64,000 nucleotides of DNA from Rhodoplanes sp. Z2-YC6860 (GCF_001579845.1 NZ_CP007440.1:3432029-3496028), one strand, 5' to 3'. Counted from the stretch's first letter, positions 15,499 through 24,384 are shown. A program made the numbers and translations. Notes: generated by a model not told the origin, from the sequence alone.

Positions 15499-16521
15499 CT
15501 ACTTCTTCATCTCGTAAGCCGCCTTCACTTTCTCGACCAGTTCCGGTGTGAGCGTGCTCACCTCGGCGACGACCTTTTGCAGTTCCTCGCCGGTGAGCGG
15601 GCCGACCGTGAGCTTCAAGCGCTCGGCTTCGGCCAAAAACTCCGGGTCCTTCATGGTGGCATCGAAGGCGCGGCGCAGCGCCTCGACCCGGTCGGGCGGC
15701 GCGCCCGGCGTGGTGAAGAAGGCGGTGCCGATCTCGGCGGCGTTGACCACGGCGCTGAGGATCTTGCGCTGCTCGTCGGTCTTGGCGAGTTCGACCACGG
15801 TCGGCACGTCGGCCATCTCCGGGTGGCGCTTCACGGAGAACTGCACCACGACGTTGATCTTCTTCTCCGGCCGCCAGTCGGGATGCGCGACCTTCACGGC
15901 AGTCCAGGACGTGGAATGGCCCTCGACCTCGCCACGCTCGACCGCAAGCTGCGCGTCGCTCGAGCCCTTGTAGCCCATGATCAGTTTGAACTTGGTACCG
16001 AGCACGTTGTTCATCACGGTCGGATAGATCGCGACCGTCGAGCCTACGCCGGTGCCGGAGAGCTTCGACTCGATCTTGAATGCGTCCTCGATCGTCTTCA
16101 CTGGAGCGGTGTGCCAGAGGAACACCATATTGATCAGTGAGTCGATGCGGCCGATCCAGTTGAACTCGGCGGCCTTGAAGCGCACGCCCTGGGTGCCGAG
16201 CTTCTCGTCAAGCGGCGCGGTGGGCGCGCCGATGCCGATCACGGAGCCGTCCTTCGGCGCGACGTTGTAGACATAGGCGAGGGCGAGAAAGGAGCCGGCG
16301 CCGGGCCGGTTCTGCGGCACGATGGTCGGATTGCCGGGAATGTGTTTGCCGAGGTAACGGCCGAGCAATCGCGCATAGATGTCGTTGCTGCCGGCCGGCG
16401 GATAGCCGATCGCAAGCTCGATCTGCTTGCCTTTGTAGAACTGCTCGGGTGTCTGCGCGGAGCAGGGCGAAGTGCAGATGGCCGCGAAGGCCACAAGGCC
16501 CGCGGCTGTGACACGCTTCAT
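15499..16521 (-). CDS. TctC/Bug-like periplasmic solute-binding protein 4 (divergent type)
   Basis: A 340-residue protein starting MKRVTAAGLVAFAAICTSPCSA-Q, a signal peptide. The mature part has YKGKQIELAIGYPPAGSNDIYARLL and VPQNRPGAGSFLALAYVYNVAPKDG, the receptor-family loop motifs in the variant form typical of a distinct TctC subgroup. The in-frame extension back to 16698 is rejected, because the signal peptide begins at 16521. It is convergent with the RidA operon. Confidence 0.9.
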   Translation of the reverse strand: MKRVTAAGLVAFAAICTSPCSAQTPEQFYKGKQIELAIGYPPAGSNDIYARLLGRYLGKHIPGNPTIVPQNRPGAGSFLALAYVYNVAPKDGSVIGIGAPTAPLDEKLGTQGVRFKAAEFNWIGRIDSLINMVFLWHTAPVKTIEDAFKIESKLSGTGVGSTVAIYPTVMNNVLGTKFKLIMGYKGSSDAQLAVERGEVEGHSTSWTAVKVAHPDWRPEKKINVVVQFSVKRHPEMADVPTVVELAKTDEQRKILSAVVNAAEIGTAFFTTPGAPPDRVEALRRAFDATMKDPEFLAEAERLKLTVGPLTGEELQKVVAEVSTLTPELVEKVKAAYEMKK

Positions 16522-16669
16522 CGGACGTCTCCCATTCACGTACGTTTCTTGTCGTTGACGCCAGATGATGCCGCACGCCAACCCCGAATGTCCTGCGGTA
16601 AACCACCGCGCCGGGCTTGGCAACGTGGACGAAACCCGACGGCCTTGGCTGCCGAGCAAAAAAAGAAGA

Positions 16670-16693
16670 GCCCGCACCGTTCGAGGTGCGGGC
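16670..16693 (-). terminator. Rho-independent terminator of the phosphoesterase gene
   Basis: On the minus strand a 9-bp stem (GCCCGCACC / GGTGCGGGC, 6-base loop) is followed by TCTTCTTTTTTTG. It lies 26 bases after the stop of the phosphoesterase gene and is the clearest intrinsic terminator in the window. Confidence 0.9.
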
Positions 16694-16718
16694 CCCACTT
16701 AGTTCAGGTCAATTCAGC

Positions 16719-18479
16719 TTAGTGGTCGTGATCGCCGTGGCCGTTGCCGTTACCATTGCCGTGGCCGTTACCATTGCCATGGTCATCGTCGTGGTCGTGC
16801 CCGTTGTCGCCACGGCCAGCGGCCTGCAATGCCACCGAGAGGCTGCGGACCGGACGAGTCAGCATCGTCTGCAGGTCGAACCGCCGCTCGATCAGCTTGA
16901 TGATCGATGTCGTGTCGTAGTCTTCATGCGCGACACCGGAGCGTTCGAAGCGCTTCGAGACCAGCAAGGCAGGGATGCGGGTGCCCGGGCCCCATTGGTC
17001 GGCGGCCTGCGCGTCGCGGCCGTGGCGGCCATAGGGCGGGGGCGGGACGTGATCCCACTGACCGCCGAACTCGTCATAGGTGACGATGATCAGCGTGTCC
17101 TTGGCCTGCGGCCCGTTCACCACGGCCTTGATCAGGTCGACCAAGTGGCTGCTGCCCTCGGTCTCGCTGGTGTAGCCCGGGTGCTCGTTCTCCTCGCCGA
17201 CCGGCTTGATGAAGCTTACCGCTTTGAGCGTGCCGTTCTGCGCCGACTGCAGGAACTCGGCCTCGTCGCGGAGATGGGTGCGCCCGACGGTGCCGATCTG
17301 GAAGTTGGCGAAGTAGTTGAACGCCTGATGGTGGTACTGGAAGTTCTTGTCCGGGCACAGCGGGAAGCCAGCGCTCAGATTGGCGTTCGGGTCCGTGCAG
17401 GACGAGGTGCCGTTGGTCCAGCCCGGGCCGCCGACGTTGCCGGAGGCGTTCGACCAGCCGCCCGAATACCAGGCCCAGTCGACGCGCTTGGCCATCAGGC
17501 GATCGCCGATCGTCGGGTTGGTGAGCGGCGGCAGGCGCTTGTTGTCGGCCGTGCCAGGCGAGTAGGGCTGGCTGAACGGCTGCGTGGTGTTGACCGCGTA
17601 GTCGCCGCAGGCGAGGCCGTTCGAAGCCGGGCAAGCCTGGGTCATCATGGTGTCCTTCACCGTGCCGGTCGGCGTGTAGAGCGGCGTGGCGGTCGGCATC
17701 CCGTTCGAGTCGACGATTGAATGGAAGTCGTTCGTCGAGCCGTCGTGGACCGCATTCGCCCAGAACGGAGAGGCGCCTGCAACCAGCCATTGATGGTTGA
17801 GGAACGAACCGCCGAACGCCGCCTGGAAGAAGCTGTCGGCGATCACATATTTCGGCGCGCCGCGCTCATGCAGATACTTGAAGATAGGCAGCTTCTTGGT
17901 GTCATAGGCGCCCATCGTGAGGCCCGAAGCATCGCTGCCGGTCAGATAGCGGTTCTGCTTGCCGCCGTTGAGCTGATACTGCTCGCTGTAGAAGCGATGC
18001 ACGATGTCCTTGGTGCAGCCGCCGGGCAGGGCGCCGGCGCTGCCTTTCGCCAGGCCGTTGGCCGCAAATACGCCGGGAGCCGGGCAGGTGCTGTCGGTCG
18101 CCGCGATGTAGTTGTCGATGAAGAACGGCTCGTTCTTGAAGGCGCTCGTGAACGTCGTCGTGCCGATCGAGGTGTCGCTGCAGGATTGCGCCAACGGCGG
18201 TGACGTCAGGTTGACGTCGTTCTGCAGCAGGCACCTGTATTGAGTGACATTGTCCTGGCGGACCTGCTTGGTGCGCGCCGGCGTGGCGTTCTGCGGGCCG
18301 TTGATCTCGTCTTCGTCCACATCGCCCCAGTGGCCGTAGAGGTTATCGAAGCTGTGGTTCTCCTGATAGATGACCACGATATGCTTGAAATCCTGCAACG
18401 ACGCCGCATGAGCGTTGGGCGCTATGGCAACAAGGCCTGCGATCAACGCGGCCATGGAAATTGAGTCTCTAAAGCGCAT
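16719..18479 (-). CDS. Secreted phosphoesterase (phospholipase C/acid phosphatase family) with His/Asp/Gly tail
   Basis: A 586-residue exported enzyme. The signal peptide ends PNAHA-A. The PF04185 phosphoesterase domain starts with FKHIVVIYQENHSFDNLYG, carrying the metal-binding Glu-Asn of the alkaline-phosphatase superfamily, and contains VTYDEFGGQWDHVPPP near residue 475, the C-terminal metal-ligand motif. Relatives hydrolyse phospholipids or phosphomonoesters in the periplasm or outside the cell. The last ~30 residues (after RGDNGH) are only His, Asp, Gly and Asn, a likely metal-binding appendage. The gene is monocistronic, with a strong terminator downstream. Confidence 0.9.
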   Translation of the reverse strand: MRFRDSISMAALIAGLVAIAPNAHAASLQDFKHIVVIYQENHSFDNLYGHWGDVDEDEINGPQNATPARTKQVRQDNVTQYRCLLQNDVNLTSPPLAQSCSDTSIGTTTFTSAFKNEPFFIDNYIAATDSTCPAPGVFAANGLAKGSAGALPGGCTKDIVHRFYSEQYQLNGGKQNRYLTGSDASGLTMGAYDTKKLPIFKYLHERGAPKYVIADSFFQAAFGGSFLNHQWLVAGASPFWANAVHDGSTNDFHSIVDSNGMPTATPLYTPTGTVKDTMMTQACPASNGLACGDYAVNTTQPFSQPYSPGTADNKRLPPLTNPTIGDRLMAKRVDWAWYSGGWSNASGNVGGPGWTNGTSSCTDPNANLSAGFPLCPDKNFQYHHQAFNYFANFQIGTVGRTHLRDEAEFLQSAQNGTLKAVSFIKPVGEENEHPGYTSETEGSSHLVDLIKAVVNGPQAKDTLIIVTYDEFGGQWDHVPPPPYGRHGRDAQAADQWGPGTRIPALLVSKRFERSGVAHEDYDTTSIIKLIERRFDLQTMLTRPVRSLSVALQAAGRGDNGHDHDDDHGNGNGHGNGNGNGHGDHDH

Positions 18480-18833
18480 CTAGACAGCCTCCCGATTTAG
18501 AAAAATAAAAACCGCGGGAGACGCTAGGCCGGGCACATATCGGTTCGATGACTGTTGATTGACGTTCCCATTTTTTATGTGTGACGGACGTTTGCAGCCG
18601 TTACATCGGAAACCTTGCGCACTCGCGCGCATATTTCGACAGCATGATGTGTTCTGTGACTTGGCTGTCGCCGATCTGTAATTCAAACGTCATCGAAGCG
18701 CTGGTACAGATTCCCAATATCTCGCGATCAGCGTTCGATCGAAATCTTCGCGGAAACCGCGAGCCTTATTGTTGTTCCCAATGCGTCGAGCATCCTGCGG
18801 CGCTCAAGACCTTTGACCGGTACGGAGGTACTG
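18480..18833. other. Intergenic region between divergent secreted-protein genes
   Basis: A 354-base gap, more AT-rich than its flanks near 18500-18580. It must hold the promoters of the phosphoesterase (minus) and the imelysin-like gene (plus). An 88-codon frame runs across 18581-18847 but has no family features and overlaps the next gene's start. I see no strong palindrome or RNA gene. Confidence 0.5.
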
Positions 18834-19673
18834 ATGGCGCGGGCTAAGAAAATTTTGGCGGCCGCGTCGGGCGTCACATTTCGCGGAATTTCGTTTTCTC
18901 TATTCTTTTCCGGCGCGCTGTGGCTCAGCGCCGGCGCCGCGGTGTCGAACGGTGTGCAGCCTTCGCTCGACGAAAGCGCTGAACGCTACCGGGCCTATCT
19001 GATCGAGGACATCGACCACGCGCTCGCCGGCGCGCGGCAGATGCGCGACTGCATGACGGCCAACGACCTGCCGTGCGCAAAAAAAGCTTGGATCGAGGCG
19101 CGCGTCGGCTGGGAGCGGTCGGAGGTATTCACCTCGGGATTCGTGCCTGACCTCGACCAGGACATTGACGCCTGGCCGAACGCCACGCGCGGCTTTCACG
19201 GCGTCGAAGCCAAGCTGTTCGGAGCCGGGAACGCCGACGCGCGTGCCGAAACCAACGTGCTGATCGCGCGGCTCGAGGAACTGGCCGCGCAGCTACGCGG
19301 CATTCCGCTCGCACCGCAGCGCCTGCTCAACGGCATAGCGCGGCTTGCCTTCGAAGTCGGCGGCAACAAGGCCGATGGCGGGGAGTCGCGGCTCAGCGGC
19401 ACCTCCTTGAACGACATGCAGAGCAACGCTGACGGCATCGAGCTCGCCTATCGCGTGATCTTCGCCGACGCGCTCGCGGCCGGCGATCCGAAGCTCGGGC
19501 AGGAGGTAAGGACCTCGGTCGAGCGGCTGAAGGTTGCGGTCAGGATATCAGAGTTGAAGCAGCTCGACGGCGAAAAGCTTCGTGCCGAGAGCGAGGAACT
19601 GGTGACGCTCCTTCAAGTCGCCGCCCCGAAGATCGGACTTGGCAAGCCGACCCTCGAAGAAACCGCCCAGTGA
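18834..19673 (+). CDS. Imelysin/EfeO-like (M75) periplasmic protein
   Basis: A 279-residue exported protein; CGGAGG 6 bases before the ATG at 18834 fixes the start. An N-terminal hydrophobic segment (about residues 12-38, ending AGAAVS) is a signal peptide or anchor. The imelysin-like motif WERSEVFTSGFVPDLDQDID...WP, followed by GFHGVEAKLFG, contains the GxHxxE motif proposed to bind iron in EfeO/imelysin proteins. EfeO helps periplasmic ferrous iron uptake; no EfeU or EfeB is here. The next gene, a di-heme peroxidase, follows after 20 bases, giving a two-gene periplasmic redox/iron unit. Confidence 0.85.
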   Translation: MARAKKILAAASGVTFRGISFSLFFSGALWLSAGAAVSNGVQPSLDESAERYRAYLIEDIDHALAGARQMRDCMTANDLPCAKKAWIEARVGWERSEVFTSGFVPDLDQDIDAWPNATRGFHGVEAKLFGAGNADARAETNVLIARLEELAAQLRGIPLAPQRLLNGIARLAFEVGGNKADGGESRLSGTSLNDMQSNADGIELAYRVIFADALAAGDPKLGQEVRTSVERLKVAVRISELKQLDGEKLRAESEELVTLLQVAAPKIGLGKPTLEETAQ

Positions 19674-19693
19674 CACTCTGAAGTGATATCGCC

Positions 19694-21103
19694 ATGAAGC
19701 TCCGGCTGACGATCTGCCTTGCGACCCTTTGTCTTGCCACCTTCGGCGTCCTCGCCGTTCTGCCGCTGCGCGACGCGAACACATTTCCGTTGAACGGTAA
19801 TGATACGACGCTGCCGGCCGGCACCGAGTTCAACGAGGAAGCGCTCAATCGGCCGCGCGAGCTGTTCCACAGCGAGGCGTTCGGCGGCAAGAAATCGCAC
19901 CTGGTCAACCTCGGCGACATGGCGTTCCATTCGCCGACGCTGTTCGGCGGTGCCGCGCGGCAGGCGGCGCTGAGCTGCGGCACCTGTCACGTCAACGGTG
20001 CGGGCAACGGCAAGCTGTTCGTGCCGGGCCTGTCGACGCGGCCCGGCAACTTCGACACCACGAGCCTGCTGTTCAACCCCAAGACATACGACGCGCAGAT
20101 CAATCCGGTGCGTATCCCGAGCCTGCGCGGTGCGCGATATCTCGCGCCCTATGGCAATGACGGCCGCATCGGCTCGCTGCGTGAGTTCGTCCGCAACGTC
20201 ATCGTCAACGAATTCGCCGGGGCCGAGCCCGAGCCGGCAATCCTCGATGCGTTGGTGGCATATATCAATGACATCGATTTTCTGCCGAATCCGCGGATCG
20301 GCGCCGGCGGGCGGCTCAGTCCCCAGGCCAACCAGTCCGAGCGCCGCGGCGAGACGCTGTTCTTCAGACCATTCCGCAACCAGGCGAACTTGAGCTGCGC
20401 CGGCTGCCACGTGCCGACCGGCGCCTTCGTCGATCATGCGCAGCATGACGTAGGCTCCGGCGGACTGTTCAAGACGCCGACACTCATGAACGCCAATTTC
20501 AACGGTACGTACTTTCACGACGGCCGTTACGCCAGCTACGACGAGGTCGTCGATCATTTCGATGATTACTTCGATCTCGGCTATTCCAGCCAGGACAAGA
20601 CGGATCTGGTCGCCTACCTCAACGCCGTGGGCGATGCCGACCGGCCATACGAGCGCGACAACGGCGCACTGCGCATGAAAGAGGTCAACGATTTCTCCAG
20701 CGTGCTGCTGCTTGCCATTCCGGCACGCGACACCGCGGTCATCTCGATGGTGGCGACCACTGTGGGTGCCGAGCTTCGCGAACTCGCCGAGCGCATTCCA
20801 GACCACAAGAACACCGCAGTGGACGGCGGGCTCGATGAACGCCGCGCCGCACGCAATGCGGTGAAGGATCTGGTGCTCAATCTGCGCCGCATCGAAATCG
20901 CGGCCGCGGCCGGCGATTTCGACAAGGCGGCGGCCGAGTATCAGAGCTTCAGCGACCAGACCTTCATCCAGGTGCCGGCGCTGCTCAAGAAGGCGCAGGC
21001 CTGGACGCTGTTCAACTCCGGCGTCAGCGACGCCCATTACGGCGCGATGCGGCAGATGCTGCAACCGCCGAACGGACCTGCCTCGGACGGGCAGGCCCGT
21101 TAG
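19694..21103 (+). CDS. Di-heme cytochrome c peroxidase (CcpA/MauG type)
   Basis: A 469-residue periplasmic c-type cytochrome. After a signal peptide/anchor (residues 5-25) come two CxxCH heme sites: SCGTCHVNGAG near residue 98 and SCAGCHVPTGAF near residue 236. The spacing matches bacterial di-heme peroxidases and MauG-like enzymes. Conserved family pieces LRGARYLAPYGNDGR, PTLMNANFNGTYFHDGR and VAYLNAVG are present. It would reduce H2O2 or oxidise a protein partner using periplasmic electrons, and needs the Ccm system, part of which lies at 60.6-64 kb. The C-terminal 120 residues beyond the domain are helical and of unknown role. Confidence 0.9.
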   Translation: MKLRLTICLATLCLATFGVLAVLPLRDANTFPLNGNDTTLPAGTEFNEEALNRPRELFHSEAFGGKKSHLVNLGDMAFHSPTLFGGAARQAALSCGTCHVNGAGNGKLFVPGLSTRPGNFDTTSLLFNPKTYDAQINPVRIPSLRGARYLAPYGNDGRIGSLREFVRNVIVNEFAGAEPEPAILDALVAYINDIDFLPNPRIGAGGRLSPQANQSERRGETLFFRPFRNQANLSCAGCHVPTGAFVDHAQHDVGSGGLFKTPTLMNANFNGTYFHDGRYASYDEVVDHFDDYFDLGYSSQDKTDLVAYLNAVGDADRPYERDNGALRMKEVNDFSSVLLLAIPARDTAVISMVATTVGAELRELAERIPDHKNTAVDGGLDERRAARNAVKDLVLNLRRIEIAAAAGDFDKAAAEYQSFSDQTFIQVPALLKKAQAWTLFNSGVSDAHYGAMRQMLQPPNGPASDGQAR

Positions 21104-21114
21104 GCGCTGCCCGC

Positions 21115-21330
21115 CTACGAGGCGAGTGCCTCTTCGTCCTCCCGCACGTCTTCGGCAACGGGCTCCGTGTCCTGCGGCGGTTCGTCCCTGAGCGTTTCCG
21201 TCAAGCGGGCGAGCCTCAACCAGGCCAGCGCCATATTGAGGACGATGATGCGATCCCCCGGCGTCTGCTCGCTCTGCGCCCGGAGCATGCAGTCGGCGGC
21301 GTATTCACGGTAGCTTTCCACATTCATCAT
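21115..21330 (-). CDS. Small conserved rhizobial-type protein (YRxxAxxC family)
   Basis: A 71-residue acidic protein with the pattern SYREYAADCMLRAQ...RIIVLNMALAWLRLARLTE, two amphipathic helices resembling many small Bradyrhizobium proteins of the form YRxxAxECxxlA...LLxMAxxWlxLA. The function of that group is not known to me. Tandem ATGs (21330 and 21327) follow GGGGACC. It is tail-to-tail with the peroxidase gene, 11 bases apart. A related module is fused to the LysR at 39047 and a free copy lies at 31830. Confidence 0.65.
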   Translation of the reverse strand: MMNVESYREYAADCMLRAQSEQTPGDRIIVLNMALAWLRLARLTETLRDEPPQDTEPVAEDVREDEEALAS

Positions 21331-21553
21331 CGATGGTCCCCGCGTTGAACGATTCGCCCGTCCCAGCCTTCATTCATAGGGGCAGCCAAGTGTGGCCTGC
21401 TGCCGACAGGAATGGGGCGATGTCGGCAGGCACTGCCCGATCTCGGACATGATTGGACGGCCGAATTCGAATCGCGAATCGGCACTTTCCAAAGATGCAA
21501 CCCACAGAATGTAAAGTCTCCACAAGCGCGAGCGACTCAGATTAATCGAAGCC

Positions 21554-21823
21554 TTGATGGGGATGCAGGCTGGGGAGCGGCAAGGCTCGGGTTGGCTGGC
21601 GCTGTGGTGGAGTCGCAGGTTTGAGTATCGTCGGCAGATCGAACTTGCAGTGGTTGATATGCACGACCGGTATGGCGCAGCCGCCTATGGCATTGCGCGG
21701 AATTCGGCGCGTGCGCGGGGCGGAGCCGAGCATCGCCGATTCTGGAGCCGAGTGGCACGGCGGCTGCGACGCCATGCTCTCGCTGGCAGTGTCGGCTTCC
21801 TGATCGGCAACCGCACCGCCTGA
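21554..21823 (+). CDS. Possible small protein, uncertain
   Basis: The 519-base stretch 21331-21849 has no certain gene. This 89-codon frame contains MHDRYGAAAYGIARNSARAR...FWSRVARRLRR, which resembles small rhizobial proteins with a YGxxAYxxAR...hWxRVAxxI pattern. The first 35 codons look non-coding, so the true start may be the ATG at 21660 (54 residues). No good ribosome binding site is seen. Confidence 0.35.
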   Translation: MMGMQAGERQGSGWLALWWSRRFEYRRQIELAVVDMHDRYGAAAYGIARNSARARGGAEHRRFWSRVARRLRRHALAGSVGFLIGNRTA

Positions 21824-21849
21824 AGCGTCACCATTCGAGCGAACGGCTT

Positions 21850-22065
21850 TCAGCTTGCTTGGCGCACGAGTGCCCTGCGCCGTGCTGAAGGCTGCGGCTC
21901 ATCGCCGCTTCCGCTGCCGCTCGTTTCCACGCTGCTCCAGACATGCTCGGTGTTGCAGTACGGACAAAAGATGCGTCCGCTGAACATGTCGGTCGATGCG
22001 CCGGCGTTATGGTTGCTGATGATGTAGTTGCCGGTGTAGCGGCACCGGATCATGGTCCGTGCCAT
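21850..22065 (-). CDS. Small zinc-ribbon-like protein
   Basis: A 71-residue protein, MARTMIRCRYTGNYIISN...FCPYCNTEHVW, followed by a Ser/Gly/Arg tail. CPYC plus an upstream Cys and a downstream His make an incomplete zinc-ribbon-like site. AAGGAG 8 bases before the ATG at 22065 sets the start. Similar small proteins (phosphate-site Cys plus CPYC, then EHxW) are frequent in rhizobia with unknown function; a nucleic-acid or metal role is inference. A palindrome lies upstream at 22131. Confidence 0.65.
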   Translation of the reverse strand: MARTMIRCRYTGNYIISNHNAGASTDMFSGRIFCPYCNTEHVWSSVETSGSGSGDEPQPSARRRALVRQAS

Positions 22066-22130
22066 GGTCAAGACTCCTTGTTGCCTCTGCAACGTCGATG
22101 TCACAACCAGCGGCGCGGGCGTGGGTTCCC

Positions 22131-22164
22131 TTCATGAAACGGCACGATCATGCCGTTTCATGAA
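22131..22164. repeat. Perfect 14-bp inverted repeat
   Basis: TTCATGAAACGGCA / TGCCGTTTCATGAA with a 6-base spacer, 66 bases upstream of the zinc-ribbon gene. There is no T-run. It may be an operator for that gene or a hairpin; the surrounding stretch 22066-22437 holds no convincing gene. Confidence 0.55.
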
Positions 22165-22437
22165 GGCTGGCCGACAATTCTCTCTTTATTCCAATGAGAG
22201 ATGAGGCGAAGCGTGCGCCCCGGCGCAATTGGCGCCGATGTGGCGTCAATTTCTCGTCAAACTGTCGGGCGTGCGGCGGATTCACTCTGTTGTGAACGCT
22301 TTCGTTTGATTATGGCGTTTGCGAGTCCTGCGCTTTTGCAAAACTGCCGCAAATCTTCGCTATCGAGGCGACCGTTGGACTGCGCGATTCAAAAAGCCTT
22401 AAGCCGATGAAGCGAAGCGCCTCTCGCGGCCTTAGGC

Positions 22438-22475
22438 AAAGCCCCAGCCGGCATCGACACGCCGGCTGGGGCTTT
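22438..22475. terminator. Terminator of the hybrid kinase gene
   Basis: AAAGCCCCAGCCGGC / GCCGGCTGGGGCTTT, a perfect 15-bp stem with an 8-base loop, 26 bases after the kinase stop on the minus strand. TTTCTTTG follows on the plus strand, so it could stop transcription from either side. Confidence 0.75.
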
Positions 22476-22500
22476 CTTTGTTGAGCGCTGCCGCGCGTAT

Positions 22501-24384
22501 TCAAGCATCCTGCTTGTCGAGCACCGTGCGCACCTTGGTCGCGAGCTGCTCGAGCGTAAACGGCTTGCTCAGAAGCTGAACGCCGGGATCGAGCACGCCG
22601 CCATGCACAACGGCATTGGGTGTGTAGCCGGTGGTGTAGATGACCTTGAGATCGGGCCTTCGGCGCAGTGCTTCGTCGGCCAGCGTTTTGCCGTTGACCT
22701 CGGGCATCACGACATCGGTGAACAGGAGCGCGATATCGTTGCGGAGCTCCAGCACCGCGAGCGCCTGTGCCGCGCTTTCCGCATCGAGCGCGGTATAGCC
22801 GAGCGCGGTGAGACTCTCCATCGTCGTGCGCCGCATCAACTCGTCGTCCTCCACCACAAGGATGACCTCGCGGGCGTTGCCGCTGCTGACTGCTGCGGCA
22901 GAGGGCGGGGGCGCGGCGGCAGCCTCACCTATGAAACGCGGCAGATAGATCTTGATCGTCGTGCCGGCGCCGAGCTCGGAGTAAATCTTGACGTGACCGT
23001 GCGATTGCTTGACGAAGCCGAACACTTGGCTGAGGCCCAGTCCGGTGCCAGTGCCAGCCGGCTTGGTGGTGAAGAACGGGTCGAACACGCGACTGACGGT
23101 TTCGGCGGACATGCCGGTGCCGGTGTCGGTGATGGCCACCATGACGTACTGGCCGGGCTCGACGTCGGTGTTGTCGCGGGCATAGGCCTCGTCGAGATAG
23201 GCGTTGGCGGTTTCGATGGTCAGACGGCCGCCGTCGGGCATCGCATCGCGGGCGTTGATCGCGATGTTGAGGATGGCGTTCTCGAGTTGATGCGGATCGG
23301 CCCGGGAGGTCCACAGGCCGCCGGCCTTGACGGTCTCGATCTGGATCTGCTCGCCAAGCGTCGACCGCAACAGGTCCGACATATTGGCCATCATCCGGTT
23401 GGCATCGATCGGTTGCGGCGCCAGCGGTTGACGGCGTGCGAAGGCGAGCAGCCGTTGTGTCAGCGAAGCGGAGCGCTTGGCGGCTTCGAGCGCCGCGCTG
23501 AGCTGCCGGTCGATGTTGAAGTCTCCAGCAGTGATCCGCCGCTTCATCAGTTCGAGGCTGCCGGAGATCACGGCGAGCATGTTGTTGAAGTCGTGCGCGA
23601 TGCCGCCGCTGAGCTGTCCGATCGCCTCCATCTTCTGCGCCTGGCGGAGCTGGCTTTCCGCGGTTTCGCGCTGGCTGATCTGCTTCAGCAGTTCTTCGTT
23701 GGTGTCGACGAGCTGCCGGTGGGTGCTGTCGATCGCGGCGAACGAGCGGCGCGTCAGCATGGCGCCGAACACCGCAGACGCGCAGATCAGCACAAAGGCC
23801 AGCGCCGCTCCGGATTCGAGCAGCACGCCATAGAGCTGCTGGGCGGCCTGCCGCTTTTGCAGCAGACCGTTTTCCTCCTGCTCCATCCGTCCGACCAGTG
23901 TGCGGATTTCGTCCATCAGATTCTGGCCGCTGTCGCTGTTGACCACGGAGAGCGCGCGGTCGTTGTCGCCGGACCGCTTGAGCTCGACCGTGCTGCGCAC
24001 CTCGAGGAGCTTGTCGGCGGTGATTTGCCGCAGTCGGCGGACTGCATCCTGTTGCGCCGGGTTGTCGCCAACGAGCTTCTCAAGCTCGCCGAGCGCGCGG
24101 GGGATCGCCTCGGCGGCGGCCTCGTAGGGCGTCAGATAGAGCTCGCGCCCCGTGTACAGATAACCGCGCTGGCCGGATTCAGCGCGCTGGATCAGTGTCA
24201 CCACCTGGGCGATCTGATTGCGAACCTCGAGGGTGCGGCGCACCCGGTCGTGTTCGCTTTGCTGGAGTGCCACGAACCAGAACGCCACCCCGACCAGGAT
24301 GGCGGCGAGCACGGTGCTTGCGACGAGGCTGAAGTTGAGCCGCCTGAGGCTCACATCGATAAGCGACCTGAAACGTACCGGCAT
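22501..24384 (-). CDS. CHASE3-domain hybrid sensor histidine kinase
   Basis: A 627-residue inner-membrane kinase. TM1 about 19-40; residues 42-183 form a CHASE3-like periplasmic helical sensor (RAESGQRGYLYTGRELYL is typical); TM2 186-210. HisKA has His264 in GGIAHDFNNML. The HATPase has the N-box NIAINARDAM and DTGTGM/GTGLGLS. A C-terminal receiver starts near 507 with phospho-acceptor Asp557 (FTDVVMP) and Lys in SKPF. The domain order marks a self-receiver hybrid; the DNA-binding partner is not adjacent. It lies 89 bases downstream of the coiled-coil protein gene on the same strand, so the two may be co-transcribed. Confidence 0.93.
   Translation of the reverse strand: MPVRFRSLIDVSLRRLNFSLVASTVLAAILVGVAFWFVALQQSEHDRVRRTLEVRNQIAQVVTLIQRAESGQRGYLYTGRELYLTPYEAAAEAIPRALGELEKLVGDNPAQQDAVRRLRQITADKLLEVRSTVELKRSGDNDRALSVVNSDSGQNLMDEIRTLVGRMEQEENGLLQKRQAAQQLYGVLLESGAALAFVLICASAVFGAMLTRRSFAAIDSTHRQLVDTNEELLKQISQRETAESQLRQAQKMEAIGQLSGGIAHDFNNMLAVISGSLELMKRRITAGDFNIDRQLSAALEAAKRSASLTQRLLAFARRQPLAPQPIDANRMMANMSDLLRSTLGEQIQIETVKAGGLWTSRADPHQLENAILNIAINARDAMPDGGRLTIETANAYLDEAYARDNTDVEPGQYVMVAITDTGTGMSAETVSRVFDPFFTTKPAGTGTGLGLSQVFGFVKQSHGHVKIYSELGAGTTIKIYLPRFIGEAAAAPPPSAAAVSSGNAREVILVVEDDELMRRTTMESLTALGYTALDAESAAQALAVLELRNDIALLFTDVVMPEVNGKTLADEALRRRPDLKVIYTTGYTPNAVVHGGVLDPGVQLLSKPFTLEQLATKVRTVLDKQDA

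Noticed and set aside
18581-18847. 88-codon frame in the gap before the imelysin-like gene
   Set aside because: No ribosome site or family feature, and it overlaps the well-supported start at 18834.
22201-22410. 69-codon frame after the palindrome at 22131
   Set aside because: No similarity pattern, no ribosome binding site, and stops just before the kinase terminator.
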